Source: Mikania micrantha
Lineage: Eukaryota > Streptophyta > Magnoliopsida > Asterales > Asteraceae
DNA length: 64,000 bases
Direction: 5' to 3'
NCBI GenBank assembly: GCA_009363875.1
Contig: CM018691.1
Coordinates: forward strand, 41,537,399 to 41,601,398
Shown here piece after piece: positions 47,211-57,873 of this stretch (position 1 is its first letter; each line of letters starts with the position of its first letter). The translations under genes were made by a program, and so were the position numbers. The notes under the pieces were generated by a model. The model searched no databases and had not been told where the DNA came from. It worked only from the letters and a program-made list of their open reading frames with translations.

Positions 47211-47777
47211 GCATGTTTGGGATTACTTATTAAGTTTAAAAAGATTTTTTTGTTAAAAATTTTTATTAACTTACGATCTTTTAAAATTAAGTTTTTAAAA
47301 ATGTGTTTAGATTAGTTTTTGTGTATGAAAAGTAAATAAGTTAATAAGTTATTTGGATATGTAAGTTCCCACAAAAATTAGCAGATTATAACACTAAAAG
47401 TCATGGTTGTACAAGTCGTTAGGCGGTAGCTAGGCACTAGCCGGGCGGCGAGCTACCGCCTAGGGATTAATCGATGCTAGATGAATTGAAATTTTTATAT
47501 GTAATTTTACAAATATTTATTATATACACATATTAATATCAATAATTTAATATAATACTTCAAATATATTAAAAAATAAACTTAAACATACTAAGTCAAG
47601 TACTTCAAATTACAAACTTAACACAAAATTCAAAGTTTATATATGGATTTCGATGTTTAGGGACAGGGTTCAATGTTCAGATGGAATCAACTTTTTAACT
47701 TATTTGAAATCAACTTTTTAACTTATTATCAAGTCAATAAGTTAAAAAGTTGATTTCAAATGGAACCCCAAGCATGC
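47211..47777. mobile_element. Candidate TIR element with internal perfect hairpin
   Basis: GCATGTTTGGGATTAC at 47211 and the inverse of GGAACCCCAAGCATGC at 47762-47777 form short terminal inverted repeats. A 25-bp perfect inverted repeat lies at 47703-47727 and 47736-47760 with an 8-bp loop. A phrase GGCGGTAGCTAGGCACTAGC at 47423 looks like part of another element. No target duplication was confirmed. Confidence 0.45.
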
Positions 47778-48267
47778 ACTAAAAGCAATCGAGCCTACTC
47801 GGCTCAATTTATCCGGTTTGAGATTTACTCGGTATGAAAGAAAATTATACTAGTTCAATGCTAGGTATCGAGACAAACCTTCAAATTATTTTACTTTTAA
47901 ATATTTCTAAACCTATCACATGAATCGGGATTTTTTATTTATTTATTTTTTTTGAATACCCTACAGTTTGTGATAATGGAGTGGGGCCTGAAATTTAGAC
48001 AGCACATAAAAATCCCAGGCTGTTGTCTCAACAAAATGACAATTTGTATACAATATTTAGGTCTATATATTTGTGTTTTTCAGATTCATACGACGATGAT
48101 TTTACTTGGTGCATCGCACCCACACGTTCTCTATTCATTCTCTAGACCCATTGTACTACTTCATGTTTTGCATTACATTCACAAAACAACAAATATAAAA
48201 GCTAACAAAGTAATAATTAATAATTATTTGAACATGATATCTGATGAATTTAATATATATATATATA

Positions 48268-48581
48268 GGGGATGAAATTTTTAATAACACTTATATTTTG
48301 CTACAAACCATTAACTATCATCTAATGATTACTTTAAAAATGTAACACATTTTGAACACCATGTTCTTTACGTTTTGTTACGTGGTTTATAAAATATTTT
48401 TTTTTTAAATATTTGGTCGGCGCTTTTTTGGTTTTTTTTATAAAAATGTGCCCAATAGTGTTACAAACCTGTAAAAAAAATTAAAAAAATACGTTCTTTT
48501 TACGTGATTTTTGCATGGTTTTCGCGGTTTTCTCATTGAGATGTGGTTTTCATTTTAAGATTTGGTTTTCATTGGATTCAA

Positions 48582-48593
<12 letters not shown>
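48268..48593. mobile_element. Candidate element inserted in a (TA)n tract
   Basis: A 326-bp non-coding block starts GGGGATGAAATTTTTAATAA and ends GGTTTTCATTGGATTCAAAT plus TC. It is bracketed directly by TA repeats (48252-48267 and 48594-48626). The right terminus resembles 56470-56505 (GGTTTTCATAGAATTCAATC), which also runs straight into a TA repeat. Small elements that target TA microsatellites, such as the rice Micron family, have this layout. Confidence 0.45.

Positions 48594-48626
<33 letters not shown>
48594..48626. repeat. (TA)n microsatellite
   Basis: About 16 perfect TA units at the right edge of the candidate element. Confidence 0.9.
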
Positions 48627-48630
<4 letters not shown>

Positions 48631-49311
48631 ATCTGATCTTAAAGATATAACCTTTAAACCCTATCTGAAACGTCCATTTAGACAACATTAATTACTTGTT
48701 ATAAGTGGATCTAGTTCTGGATCCCCGAAATAAGATGTAATATCCTGCATTTTACGGTAGTAATTCCTACGATGTTATCCGATTTGTAATCATGACAGAC
48801 TTTAATAAAATAATCACGTGAAAATTTGTCTCATTTAACATTATCATCACACACACATATATACACACACACATACATAGAAGTATCATGGTAGCTTGTT
48901 TTCTATCGATTGTCTTCTCAAATTTCATTTTTAGTGTGTTGGTCTTGATATAAAACTTAGAGATAAACGTCTTAAAATTAACCTGAGCAACGTGCAAAAT
49001 AACTGAAACATGTGACTAGAATTAAATCTGAATACTTTATTTAAATAAAAAAAATGTGTTAAATGAATCATGGCATATAAAGGTAAGATAAATTTTAAGG
49101 ATTTAGTGTAAGGTTTTTTAGTTAAGATTGAGATTTTATTTGATTCAAATCATATATACCAGACTAGAACATGTTTATTACACGGGTTAAGTACATCTAA
49201 TATTATACACTTGTTACTCTTGTAATTAGATATTAGTGATTTTAAATCAATATTTTGTTCTACGATATTTTAAAATTATAAATATTATTGCTTTCACATA
49301 TGTTATGTTTA
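48627..49311. other. AT-rich DNA, possible LTR start at 48736
   Basis: TGTAATATCCTGCATTTTAC at 48736 resembles the 5' end of a gypsy LTR in plus orientation, but only a few hundred bases follow before the Harbinger element and no counterpart was found. The rest is AT-rich without genes. Confidence 0.3.
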
Positions 49312-50085
49312 GGCCATGTGTAGTCACAAAACCTCATCATTCCACGTAAGCGTCATATAATCAACCAACATCATCACCCTCTTATCACGTCACATCATCA
49401 TTATTACATGAGTTATCATCACTCCCCTATCACTTCCACGTCATCACCAATTTTATTCAATATTTTAATATTTGATTTTTATTTATTTTTTATTATAAAA
49501 TAAATTAAAAAAGACATAATATTATTAAAAATAAAATAAAATTACAAAATAAATGTAAAAACAATTACATAATCGGAAAAAAAATTAAACTACATAATAA
49601 AATTAAAAAAAACATTAAAATAAAATTAAATACTTTTAAAAAAAACCTACATATTTTCTCTTTGACTTTTCCAGAAATGTTCAACCAAATTGCTTTTAAG
49701 CATATTATGCAATTCCTTACTTCGGACCTCGGCTCGTATTTCAATCATTTCTTCCGGTGTAACCTCTTCAACTAGCACGTCCATCTTTTCGTAATTTTGG
49801 CAAATAGTTTTTCTTTTGTCCTCCAAAATCATATTATGCAAAACAATGCAAACAAAAATAGCGTCTCGAATTCTACTTTTCTTCCAAATCCTATATGGAT
49901 TAGCTATCATATGTTATTTCTTTTAAGTACCCCAAACGCCCGTTTGACATCCTTTCTCGTCGCCTCTTGAGCCTTTTTAAAGTATTTCCGTTTGTCGTTG
50001 TCTTCACGAGGACATGTAAATAATTTGACAAACGTAGCATATTCAAGGTAGATATCATCGGCAAGATAGCACCCATACCTAAAAA
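49312..50085 (-). mobile_element. PIF/Harbinger fragment with one terminus
   Basis: The left end GGCCATGTGTAGTCACAAAA follows TTA (49309-49311), the typical 3-bp Harbinger target. The body contains the transposase C-terminal pseudogene at 49650-50085. The right terminus was not found; the element breaks off near 50085. It is a different lineage from the Harbinger copy at 2.2-7.4 kb. Confidence 0.75.
49650..50085 (-). pseudogene. PIF/Harbinger transposase C-terminal fragment
   Basis: The minus strand reads YGCYLADDIYLEYATFVKLF, then KKAQEATRKDVKRAFGVLKR. A frameshift near 49915 is followed by MIANPYRIWKKSRIRDAIFV, CIVLHNMILED and ELHNMLKSNLVEHFWK. These are the last conserved blocks of the plant Harbinger DDE_4 transposase, including the region holding the final catalytic acidic residue. 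The N-terminal two thirds are missing. Confidence 0.85.
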
Positions 50086-50653
50086 GAATTAAACTTATGA
50101 GGAAATATTCTAAAGATCTTTAATAGAAATATCGAGAATATTCAGAAAATATAAGGAATATGTATTTAACATATTATCAACTATAAGTAATATATACTTA
50201 ATCGAATGTCGGTTAAGCTTTTCTTACTTATCCTTGTGAAAGCTTTAAAAGGATCTAGCCTCTTATATAAATTAGAAAATATTTGAAATATTGTTGAGAA
50301 TTTTTGAAATATTCAAGAATATCATAAAACAAACAATAAAACATAAACCAAAACATGCTACCTTCACCCAACACATTAATATTATTTAGATAAAAGATAA
50401 CTACTTGAATATATATGGATATTTCGGAATGCTTTTACTAGGTACATTTAGTATGTTTTTCTAAACTATGTGTCTATTTTAAGGTATAAACTGTACCTAT
50501 ATTTATAAATATTCTAATGTTAAAGACATTAGAAGATATTGAGCATAAGTTGCTAACTAATAGGCCTAAGTCGATAGTAATTGGACTTATTTATAACACT
50601 TAAATTTATCATAGTAATTTAAATCAACAACAACGTAAGCTAAGACCTTGTGC
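50086..50653. other. AT-rich DNA, probable retroelement scrap
   Basis: No ORF. Sequence left of the 4.5-kb solo LTR that is continuous, once that LTR and one TSD copy are removed, with 55212 onward. AATATTC words recur here and at 55212-55260, so both flanks may belong to one older LTR. Confidence 0.35.
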
Positions 50654-51442
50654 TATTATGTGACAACTAGTACCTGACCCGCCGGCAAGTTCGTACGGTG
50701 CGTGTACTTTCTACAGTAACTATGTGTACGTACATGTGTGTAAACAGTGTTTGTATTAACAGAAGTCTAAATACAAGAAATCGTTGTACGTACTTTCGTG
50801 TAAACTTAAATACAGTAAGTACAACGTACATTTGAAACATTAGTTGTGTGTATTTAAGAGAAAACTTAAGTACAGTTAGCACAACAGTTCATGAGAAACA
50901 ACAGTATTCAAGCAAATAACAGAAACAAATCGGTTGCGATCTGATATCCATAGATGACAGGAATCAGATGGCCGACAATTCAATGTGAAAACAATGTGAT
51001 AGCATGATGTTTAGTTGAGTCCGACAGTGAGGAAACACAATTCCAACATAAAGCACATTGTTGTTTCAGAATAACGAACTGACAGTGTGTTTGCGTGGGT
51101 GACGACTCACACAAACATATCTGTGAGTTTAACGTTCTGAAATAATAACTGACAAGTAGAAAACAAAAGTCGGAAAGCAAAACCATTGTCGTGTTCGTTC
51201 GAATGACGATTCGAACGAATACGCGCGATGGAGACGCGATTCGACGAAACGAAAAATGAAACGCGATACGAACGATAATAAATGTAATAAAATAAAATAT
51301 TTAACATTTTACAATTTTGAAACTCATCAAGATAATTAAAATAACACTCTTGTAATTATTACAATTAATTACGCGTAATTTTCCGGTTACGCGACGGAAA
51401 CGCGAACCGAGCAACCTAAATGAACCCGGACACCACACGGGG

Positions 51443-51450
51443 TATAAAAA
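51443..51450 (+). promoter_or_regulatory. TATA box of the 4.5-kb LTR
   Basis: GGGGTATAAAAACCC, with ACGCG-rich sequence upstream and a CA-rich pyrimidine stretch about 35 bp downstream as the likely start region. Confidence 0.6.
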
Positions 51451-51859
51451 CCCTAAAAGAACTCATTTAATTCATTTCACATCCACCCATTCTCTCTCTA
51501 GCTCATATTTCCGGCCACCACTCTCACCACCACCAAACCACCTTCAAAACCCCATAACTCTCTCATTTCTTAACCGATTTGAGTGATTCTTGAACCTACG
51601 CGAAGCCCTTGACGTGCTCTACACGAAAGTACAACGGATCTTGTGATTTACCCAGCCAAAAATGAGGTATGATGCTGTGAAAAATCCGAAAATTAGGGTT
51701 TCTATGTTGTTCACTCTCATGTGCGTAATCTGTGCAAAACCGTATACCTACATATCCATTTCAAGCCTAGGGAATGAACTTCGCACCATCAAATCATTGA
51801 AACAGTTAACCGGAGGTTCGAGGCCAAGGGAGCCGATGGGTGCGCACAGGTTCGTGAGT

Positions 51860-52340
51860 CACGAACCTTAATTCATGCTGGACGAACCATGTGCATGGGG
51901 CGAACCTTCCCCCTTAACCGGCGAACCCTTCATAGCCACCGAACCCATCTACAGTTGGCCGAACCCTTCTGCAACATGAACCTTCATGCCATGCTAGCCG
52001 AACCTTTGTTGGTTGTACCTCCGACGAACCAACTGCAAAGGCATGAAACTTCTGTGAAGTGCCGAACCTTCATGTGTGAAAACACACTAGCCGAACCCTG
52101 GGATTCCATGTGCGACGAACCTAGGGGAAACTCATCTAGCCGAACCCTTGCTAGCAAACCACCAGGCGAACCTAAGACGCAGCCCAGTCGAACCTTGCTC
52201 CCTGCTCCACGACCCCAGCCGAGCCTTCAATGTCGAACCTTTACAGACGAGTCATTGTGTTGACAACACCCAACTGCCGAACCTATGGGACTCACGAACT
52301 CATCTGGGAACCGAACCTTGGTCAGCAACTGTCGAACCCA
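51860..52340. repeat. Dispersed array of 18 CGAACC words
   Basis: CGAACC or CGAACCC occurs 18 times in about 480 bp, always on the plus strand, at irregular spacings of roughly 10-60 bp. The intervening sequence is not repeated. This is not a tandem repeat in the usual sense. Confidence 0.85.
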
Positions 52341-52433
52341 TAACCACTTGCGAATAGTTATGCCATCACGAAATCCTCCGGACAATTTTAACGGGCTGCA
52401 ACTCTATTGGGCTTAACTAGTTAATTCAGTTTA

Positions 52434-52777
52434 ACTGTTGGCCCAATATGGTCACATGAAATACGAAATTCAAAATAGGCCCAATGACAATTGTTGGCCC
52501 ATTTCCTAGAACAAAGCCCACTCTTTTTTGGCCCAACACAATACTTTGATCCATCACCCCTTAATTGATCCGTGTGATATCTTTTGTTCGGCCCAATGGG
52601 ATCATCGGCCCATTGTGGCGGCCCACTTGTTACAACCGGCTCAACAGGCCCAACGTCCCTTAACCGGCCCAAAACTCAATCGAAAGCCACACAGCCCAAT
52701 CCACAATCCATTCGGCCCATGTTGGCCCAATGGCCCATGGTCTCACCATTCGGCCCAAGATCTCTGTTTTGGCCCAA
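52434..52777. repeat. Dispersed array of 14 GGCCCA words
   Basis: GGCCCA, usually as GGCCCAA, occurs 14 times in about 340 bp on the plus strand, with two AGCCCA variants. The inverse, TGGGCC, is the core of the plant site II motif bound by TCP transcription factors. Spacing is irregular. Confidence 0.85.
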
Positions 52778-55211
52778 AGGGTTATTAGACCCACCTCGTT
52801 TAAATAAGACTCACGTTTACAACATTCGGCTCAAACTTAATGAGTGTGACACACATAAATTCAAAGATAACAATTGTCTTTCACATTTAGGCAATAAACA
52901 AAATTTATGAAAAGCCTAAGTATTTCTAAGAAATATTTTAAAATTATGAGATTAAATATTGAATATGTCAAGCGAAGTTCCAACTAAATTAGCTAAGTGT
53001 TATGGAATCTATGGTAATTAAACAAGAGCCAAATGATAATCAAGAACATGAGTCACGAGGGTTAGCCAACATTAGGCCTAACACATATACACACAAATTA
53101 CAATAATTGGTACTTATAAGTACAAACAACGTGTAAACAATACAGGATCGTGAAATCAACATCAAGGAACAATCAAGAGCGCGTGTCTTCTTTATTTTAA
53201 ACTAAGTCAACCCTACAACAACAATGTGAGTTCATATGCCCCTTTTCTTTAATCTTTACTGATTTTAAACTCACGGGGCTGAGAAACATGCTTTACTTTT
53301 AATTACTTAAAAGTTTTGCTTACATATTGTTAATACTTTGATTAATTGATATTAAATTGCTTATTATCATATATCATTGTATGCATGCTTGTATGATTAC
53401 ATGATGACAGGGAAAGATAAGATGATGATGATGATATTATAATATCATAACTCATCAATACAATAGAATAACATAGTTGTATGATTAACTCTTACAACAC
53501 TTAGTTATTCTTACAAGAAATAACATAGAAACAATTACAAGGAACATGATGACATGATGACAAGAACAAAACATAAGAATGATATGAAGATAACACATCT
53601 TCATTACATCATTCGATACAAGAGTTAAGTAAGTGTAATAAGACTAGTTCTTATAACACTTAGCTTTTCAACTCAACACATATTGCAAGAGAACAAGGAA
53701 CAAAGAATGATAATCATGATAATGTAACTTCATGATAACAACATCATTCACTCAAACGATTAACATAATGTAATAAGACAAGTTCTTATTTAACTTTGTT
53801 AATAACACGAAGAACATATGACATTTAGAACAATAACACGGATGAATACAATTACAATTAGTTGCTATTGACCTGTTGTATTATATCACTTCAATCATGT
53901 GCCAAATTGTACAAGTTGATCAAGTAAGCCCCTTTAATTCGCTGACCAGTTAGTTTGACGTGACTAAACCGACGATAGCATAGTGGTACCATAGGTTTGA
54001 CAAACCTCTAGCTTGTAGGGCTAGTATGTTGATCGTATTGATTCATTGGCCGGTAACGTATGACCAGTGACAGGGCTACCTCAAGTCAGGTTCTGGAAAG
54101 CGACACATGGTGATATTAATCTACAGTGAGAAGTAATTAATCCATCGTTTCTTGTTGACTAGTAGACTGAGTAATGTATATTCTTATGTCATATTACTAG
54201 TAACTGTTTCGATGAGGACACTGGTATACAAAGTGGTAGAGGTAAATCGGATGCATTGAAATCTGATTACGTGAGGATTTCAATGGATTCCTTTTAGGCT
54301 CTATGCACTATAGTACAAGAACAAATTACAATTGGTTAACTAACACTCTTAATATTTAAAAGTGTAACAACAGTTAACCCCTCAATTATAGAATAATACA
54401 AGGAACGGATTTATTAAATCTACTATCCTTAACATATATAATGGTTATCTAAACTTCGGTTGATAACTACAAATACATTATTATATTATTCTATACATTA
54501 TATCACAGGTGATCAAGAATGAGATGAACATGTGGATTTTGGGAATGGAAATCAATAGTTGTATTGCAAGTAGTGTGAAGTTCTGGTAGTGATGTGGTGG
54601 GATGTTGGCTAGGGCTTAGTTCCCTTACATATGCCCTATATATAAGCATCACTACTAGGATGATATATTACTTGTAAATATAACTATTGAGAAGCCATTG
54701 GGTGGACAAGTGTACCAATAACATACAAGTAACATTATGAACATTATGATTGTGCATGTGAATGAATCAAGGTTTTCAATTTACTTACTTATGAACTCAC
54801 CAACCTAGTGTTGACTTTGTTTAAATGCATGTTTTTCTCAGGTGATGAACAGGTGTAGTTACAGATATGCAAGTACTAAGCTAGTGGACTTTTAGAAGAC
54901 CTAGCTTCATTTTGATTGCATACTTTTGGGATGACAAAACAGTGAGTCACTTTTGTATATCTTGTACAGATCAAGATATGAACTCATTGATTCTTTTGAT
55001 TAGATTTACTTAGTTAAATTAATTATGATGGACAATGTAATTTAACTTTGTAATTATATTTCATGTCATGTTAGCATTTCTCATTTATATCTCATGTGCT
55101 ATGTAAACAATCTGATCATTTGATTATCACTCAAAGATATCGCGCCCCGGGAACCTTCTGTCCGACGGGAAAACACGATCCGTTCCCGCCGGCCCGGGGT
55201 GTGACATATTA

Positions 55212-56165
55212 CTAAATATTTCGAACTATTGAACAAAATATTCAACAATTTGTTCTACATAATGGTATCTAGCTTGAGAGATAACTTCAACAACAAAAGT
55301 TAGAAGTTTATACAACTCTTAAGAAGGAGAAGAAGGAAATATATAGATAAGAATAATTGTAAATTCTGAATCTCAAGAAGTATCAAGATATGTCCTCACA
55401 AAAAAGGTTAAGTCTGAAAATTTTTGCAGCTGTATATATTAAAAGCTGCTTAAAAAATTTTGGAGGCAATTGTTGTGGGTCGATTTTTATATTCTGAGAT
55501 TCGGGATAGCAGAGGATAATCCGGAATATGAGATTCCTTACTATTCTCAATGATAATGAATACTAACGTCACTAATTGATATTTTCCAGTGTATAGCTTG
55601 TCTTGCATGTAACTTATTGTGAACTTGGTTTTACCCTAAAAGTCGGGATAAAGTCAAAGAAAGCGTGGTGAACATGAAAAATAATGGTTACAAGTGGAGA
55701 AAAGTCTCAAACGGTCATATTGACTAGATTGGACCAAAGACTTGGGATTTAGTTGAAAGAAACGGTTACACGTGTTTAGTGGACATTTAAGTGGAGTTAC
55801 AACTCATAAATAACCGTTTGAACGTGGTAGCTGTTATAGCAGAAGATTGGGTCATGATTCCGAGATTCTCGCCGAAATATTCGAGAATACAGTTAATTGT
55901 ATTTTACTATAAATAGAGACATCTGATTGATTTAAGACGACACTTTTTCATTTCTTACACTTTCATTCGTAATATCACGCCAGTTTTTGCACATTTGAAG
56001 CTCTGCAACACTTAGCATCAATCATTTGTGCTCTTTCTTTGTATTTTTACTTTGTTATTATAATAGAAATAAGGCAGAGTGACGATTGTCACCTCCCGAG
56101 GTTTTTATGCCAGCAATCCTAATGGATTAAGGGCTTTTCCTCGTATAAATTTCATGTGTTCAGCT
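55212..56165 (+). mobile_element. LTR-retroelement scrap with a promoter-like region
   Basis: ATGGTATCTAGCTTGAG at 55262 resembles a primer-binding site. TTTTGGAGGCAAT directly before TGTTGTGGGTCG at 55471 resembles a polypurine tract followed by an LTR start. Only about 200 bp separate them, so the internal region would be deleted. Within the following sequence TATAAATAG at 55908 is a good TATA box. No TSD or second LTR end was confirmed, so the reading is tentative. Confidence 0.4.
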
Positions 56166-56527
56166 AATTGTTTCATTTCGTATTTACAATATCCCTAGAA
56201 ATTCTTAGGAATAATTTGATCGCAACTTACTTACAAACTATATTTCTGATTATAAAGTACAAAATCCCACTTAACTAATTCGATTTTGCTAAAAATTAAA
56301 CTTGTTAATTTTTATCCGAATAGGAATCTTGAAAGTATATGTGGTCCACATTAAGTCACATTTAAAATGATTTGTTTACTCAAAACCCAATTTTTTATTC
56401 AGGTTTAATTTGGACCACATATTTATTTTAAGATTCCAAATTAATGACTCACATATGATTTAAGTATTTTCTCTCTAAGATAAGGTTTTCATAGAATTCA
56501 ATCCCTATATATATATATATACACACA
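56166..56527. other. AT-rich DNA ending in a TA/CA microsatellite
   Basis: No gene. The right part (56470-56505) resembles the terminus of the candidate element at 48268-48593 and runs into TA and CA repeats (56506-56527). Confidence 0.4.
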
Positions 56528-56940
56528 CTAGTGAGATGTCCGCACGATGCGGCGGAAAACAAAACAATTAAGCTACTGATTTTGGCTCGTAAAAAGCTTA
56601 AACCGCCTATTTTTTCTCAAATCAATTCTTTTAACTAAAAAATTTATTATGATAAAATTCATAATTAAAAATACCAAATATGATATGACAAAAGTGTGAA
56701 GAAGTAATTAATTTGATTTGATAGGGTTTTCTTTTATATGTATTATATGACACTTTATTTTTTAAATGTATCAATGTGGGACAAATTAAAAAGTAAAAGA
56801 AAAAATTTTAGTTTATGACTCTTAAACTTTGTTTGTTGTACTTTATGTTCTAAGAGTTGTAAAACTCTTAATTTTAAGAGTTTTTGGTAAAAGACCATTG
56901 TGTCATTCTTATATGTATTATATAGTAGTATAGATATAGA
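56528..56940 (-). mobile_element. Non-autonomous Helitron, 413 bp
   Basis: On the minus strand it starts TCTATATCTATACTAC just after an A. It ends with the hairpin CCGCATCGTGCGG, eight spacer bases and CTAG, just before a T. TC start, 3' hairpin, CTRR end and insertion between A and T are the defining marks of Helitrons. No Rep/helicase is encoded. Confidence 0.75.
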
Positions 56941-57873
56941 TAATTGTGATTACGGTTCCAATCATGTTAGTGAAAAAAATGTATAATTTAAGCATTTAAA
57001 AAAAGTGTGTGTATAATATGTATGTATTTATTTATTTATCTATTTATTTATTTATGTATGTACGTATGTGTGTGCGCGTGATTTATTGATATAAGGATAA
57101 AATAGATCTCTAGAAATCATTAAAATTTCGGTTTTATCCGAAAAATATTCATTCCTAACAAATACTTACATTTCAAAATTTTCATTTTATTTATTAAATG
57201 CTTTCTTCGTTTTTTCTTTTGATTTTGAGGGTAAATTATTGATGGCTGTTTGTTGTCTATTAACTCTTGTCACGTACCAATCACATTCTATGAAGCAAAT
57301 CACATTCTCTACTTGCAGGCTCAGGACTAGTAGTTTCGGTTTGTAATTTTTCAAGTAAAATAAAATGAAATATGTTAGACGTTAAAATAAAAAGATAAAA
57401 TTATTACTATTATCATCATGAAATTTTATAAAGATTACTCTCAAGTGCTATCAAAAGTTTATACAAGATTGGCAAAGGAGTAATACATGATTAAATTATG
57501 GTGTGCCTGCTAACCCTTTTATGTGACTTTTCTTTGGTTATTTGGCCCCTAACATTTAAAAACTAATAATAATGTTAAAAGTTACACACGTGATGTAACA
57601 AAGTAATAGATTAAAACTCATGCATTGCAATGTTACGGTTAAGATCAGATTATAATAAATTAAATTTATACAGATTATATATACGCGTAGGAGGTAAACG
57701 CTAATATTGTACCTATTAATAGTATAAGATATGCATAAAAAATGTTACATTATAAATAGTTTGTAAAAGATTAGAGGCCAATATTATAACTATTAATAGT
57801 GTCAGGTTTGTTTTCTTATTCTTGTAACTCAACTAATAGTTGGTTTGTTGTCAAATGTCTTTATTAATAATAA
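56941..57873. other. AT-rich intergenic DNA
   Basis: No gene was recognised. It contains a short TTTA/TGTA tetranucleotide tract near 57025-57075. Confidence 0.45.

Larger units (their letters stand above)
50659..55206 (+). mobile_element. Ty3/gypsy solo LTR, 4548 bp, TSD TATTA
   Basis: Starts TGTGACAACTAG and ends GGCCCGGGGTGTGACA, and is flanked by a perfect 5-bp duplication TATTA (50654-50658, 55207-55211). No internal domain is present. In order: several ACGCGA/ACGCGT words (51215-51405), TATAAAAA at 51443, donor-like AATGAG|GTATGA at 51667, an array of 18 CGAACC words, an array of 14 GGCCCA words, GAACTCACCAAC at 54793, and acceptor-like TTTTTCTCAG ending at 54841. At 4.5 kb it is unusually long for an LTR. 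Short ORFs inside it have no recognisable family. Confidence 0.88.

Noticed and set aside
52421..52672. Minus-strand ORF rich in Gly/Pro
   Set aside because: It is the complement of the GGCCCA array.
51662..52910. Chain of plus-strand ORFs of 69-124 residues
   Set aside because: They follow the CGAACC and GGCCCA arrays, have no recognisable domain and lie within a solo LTR.
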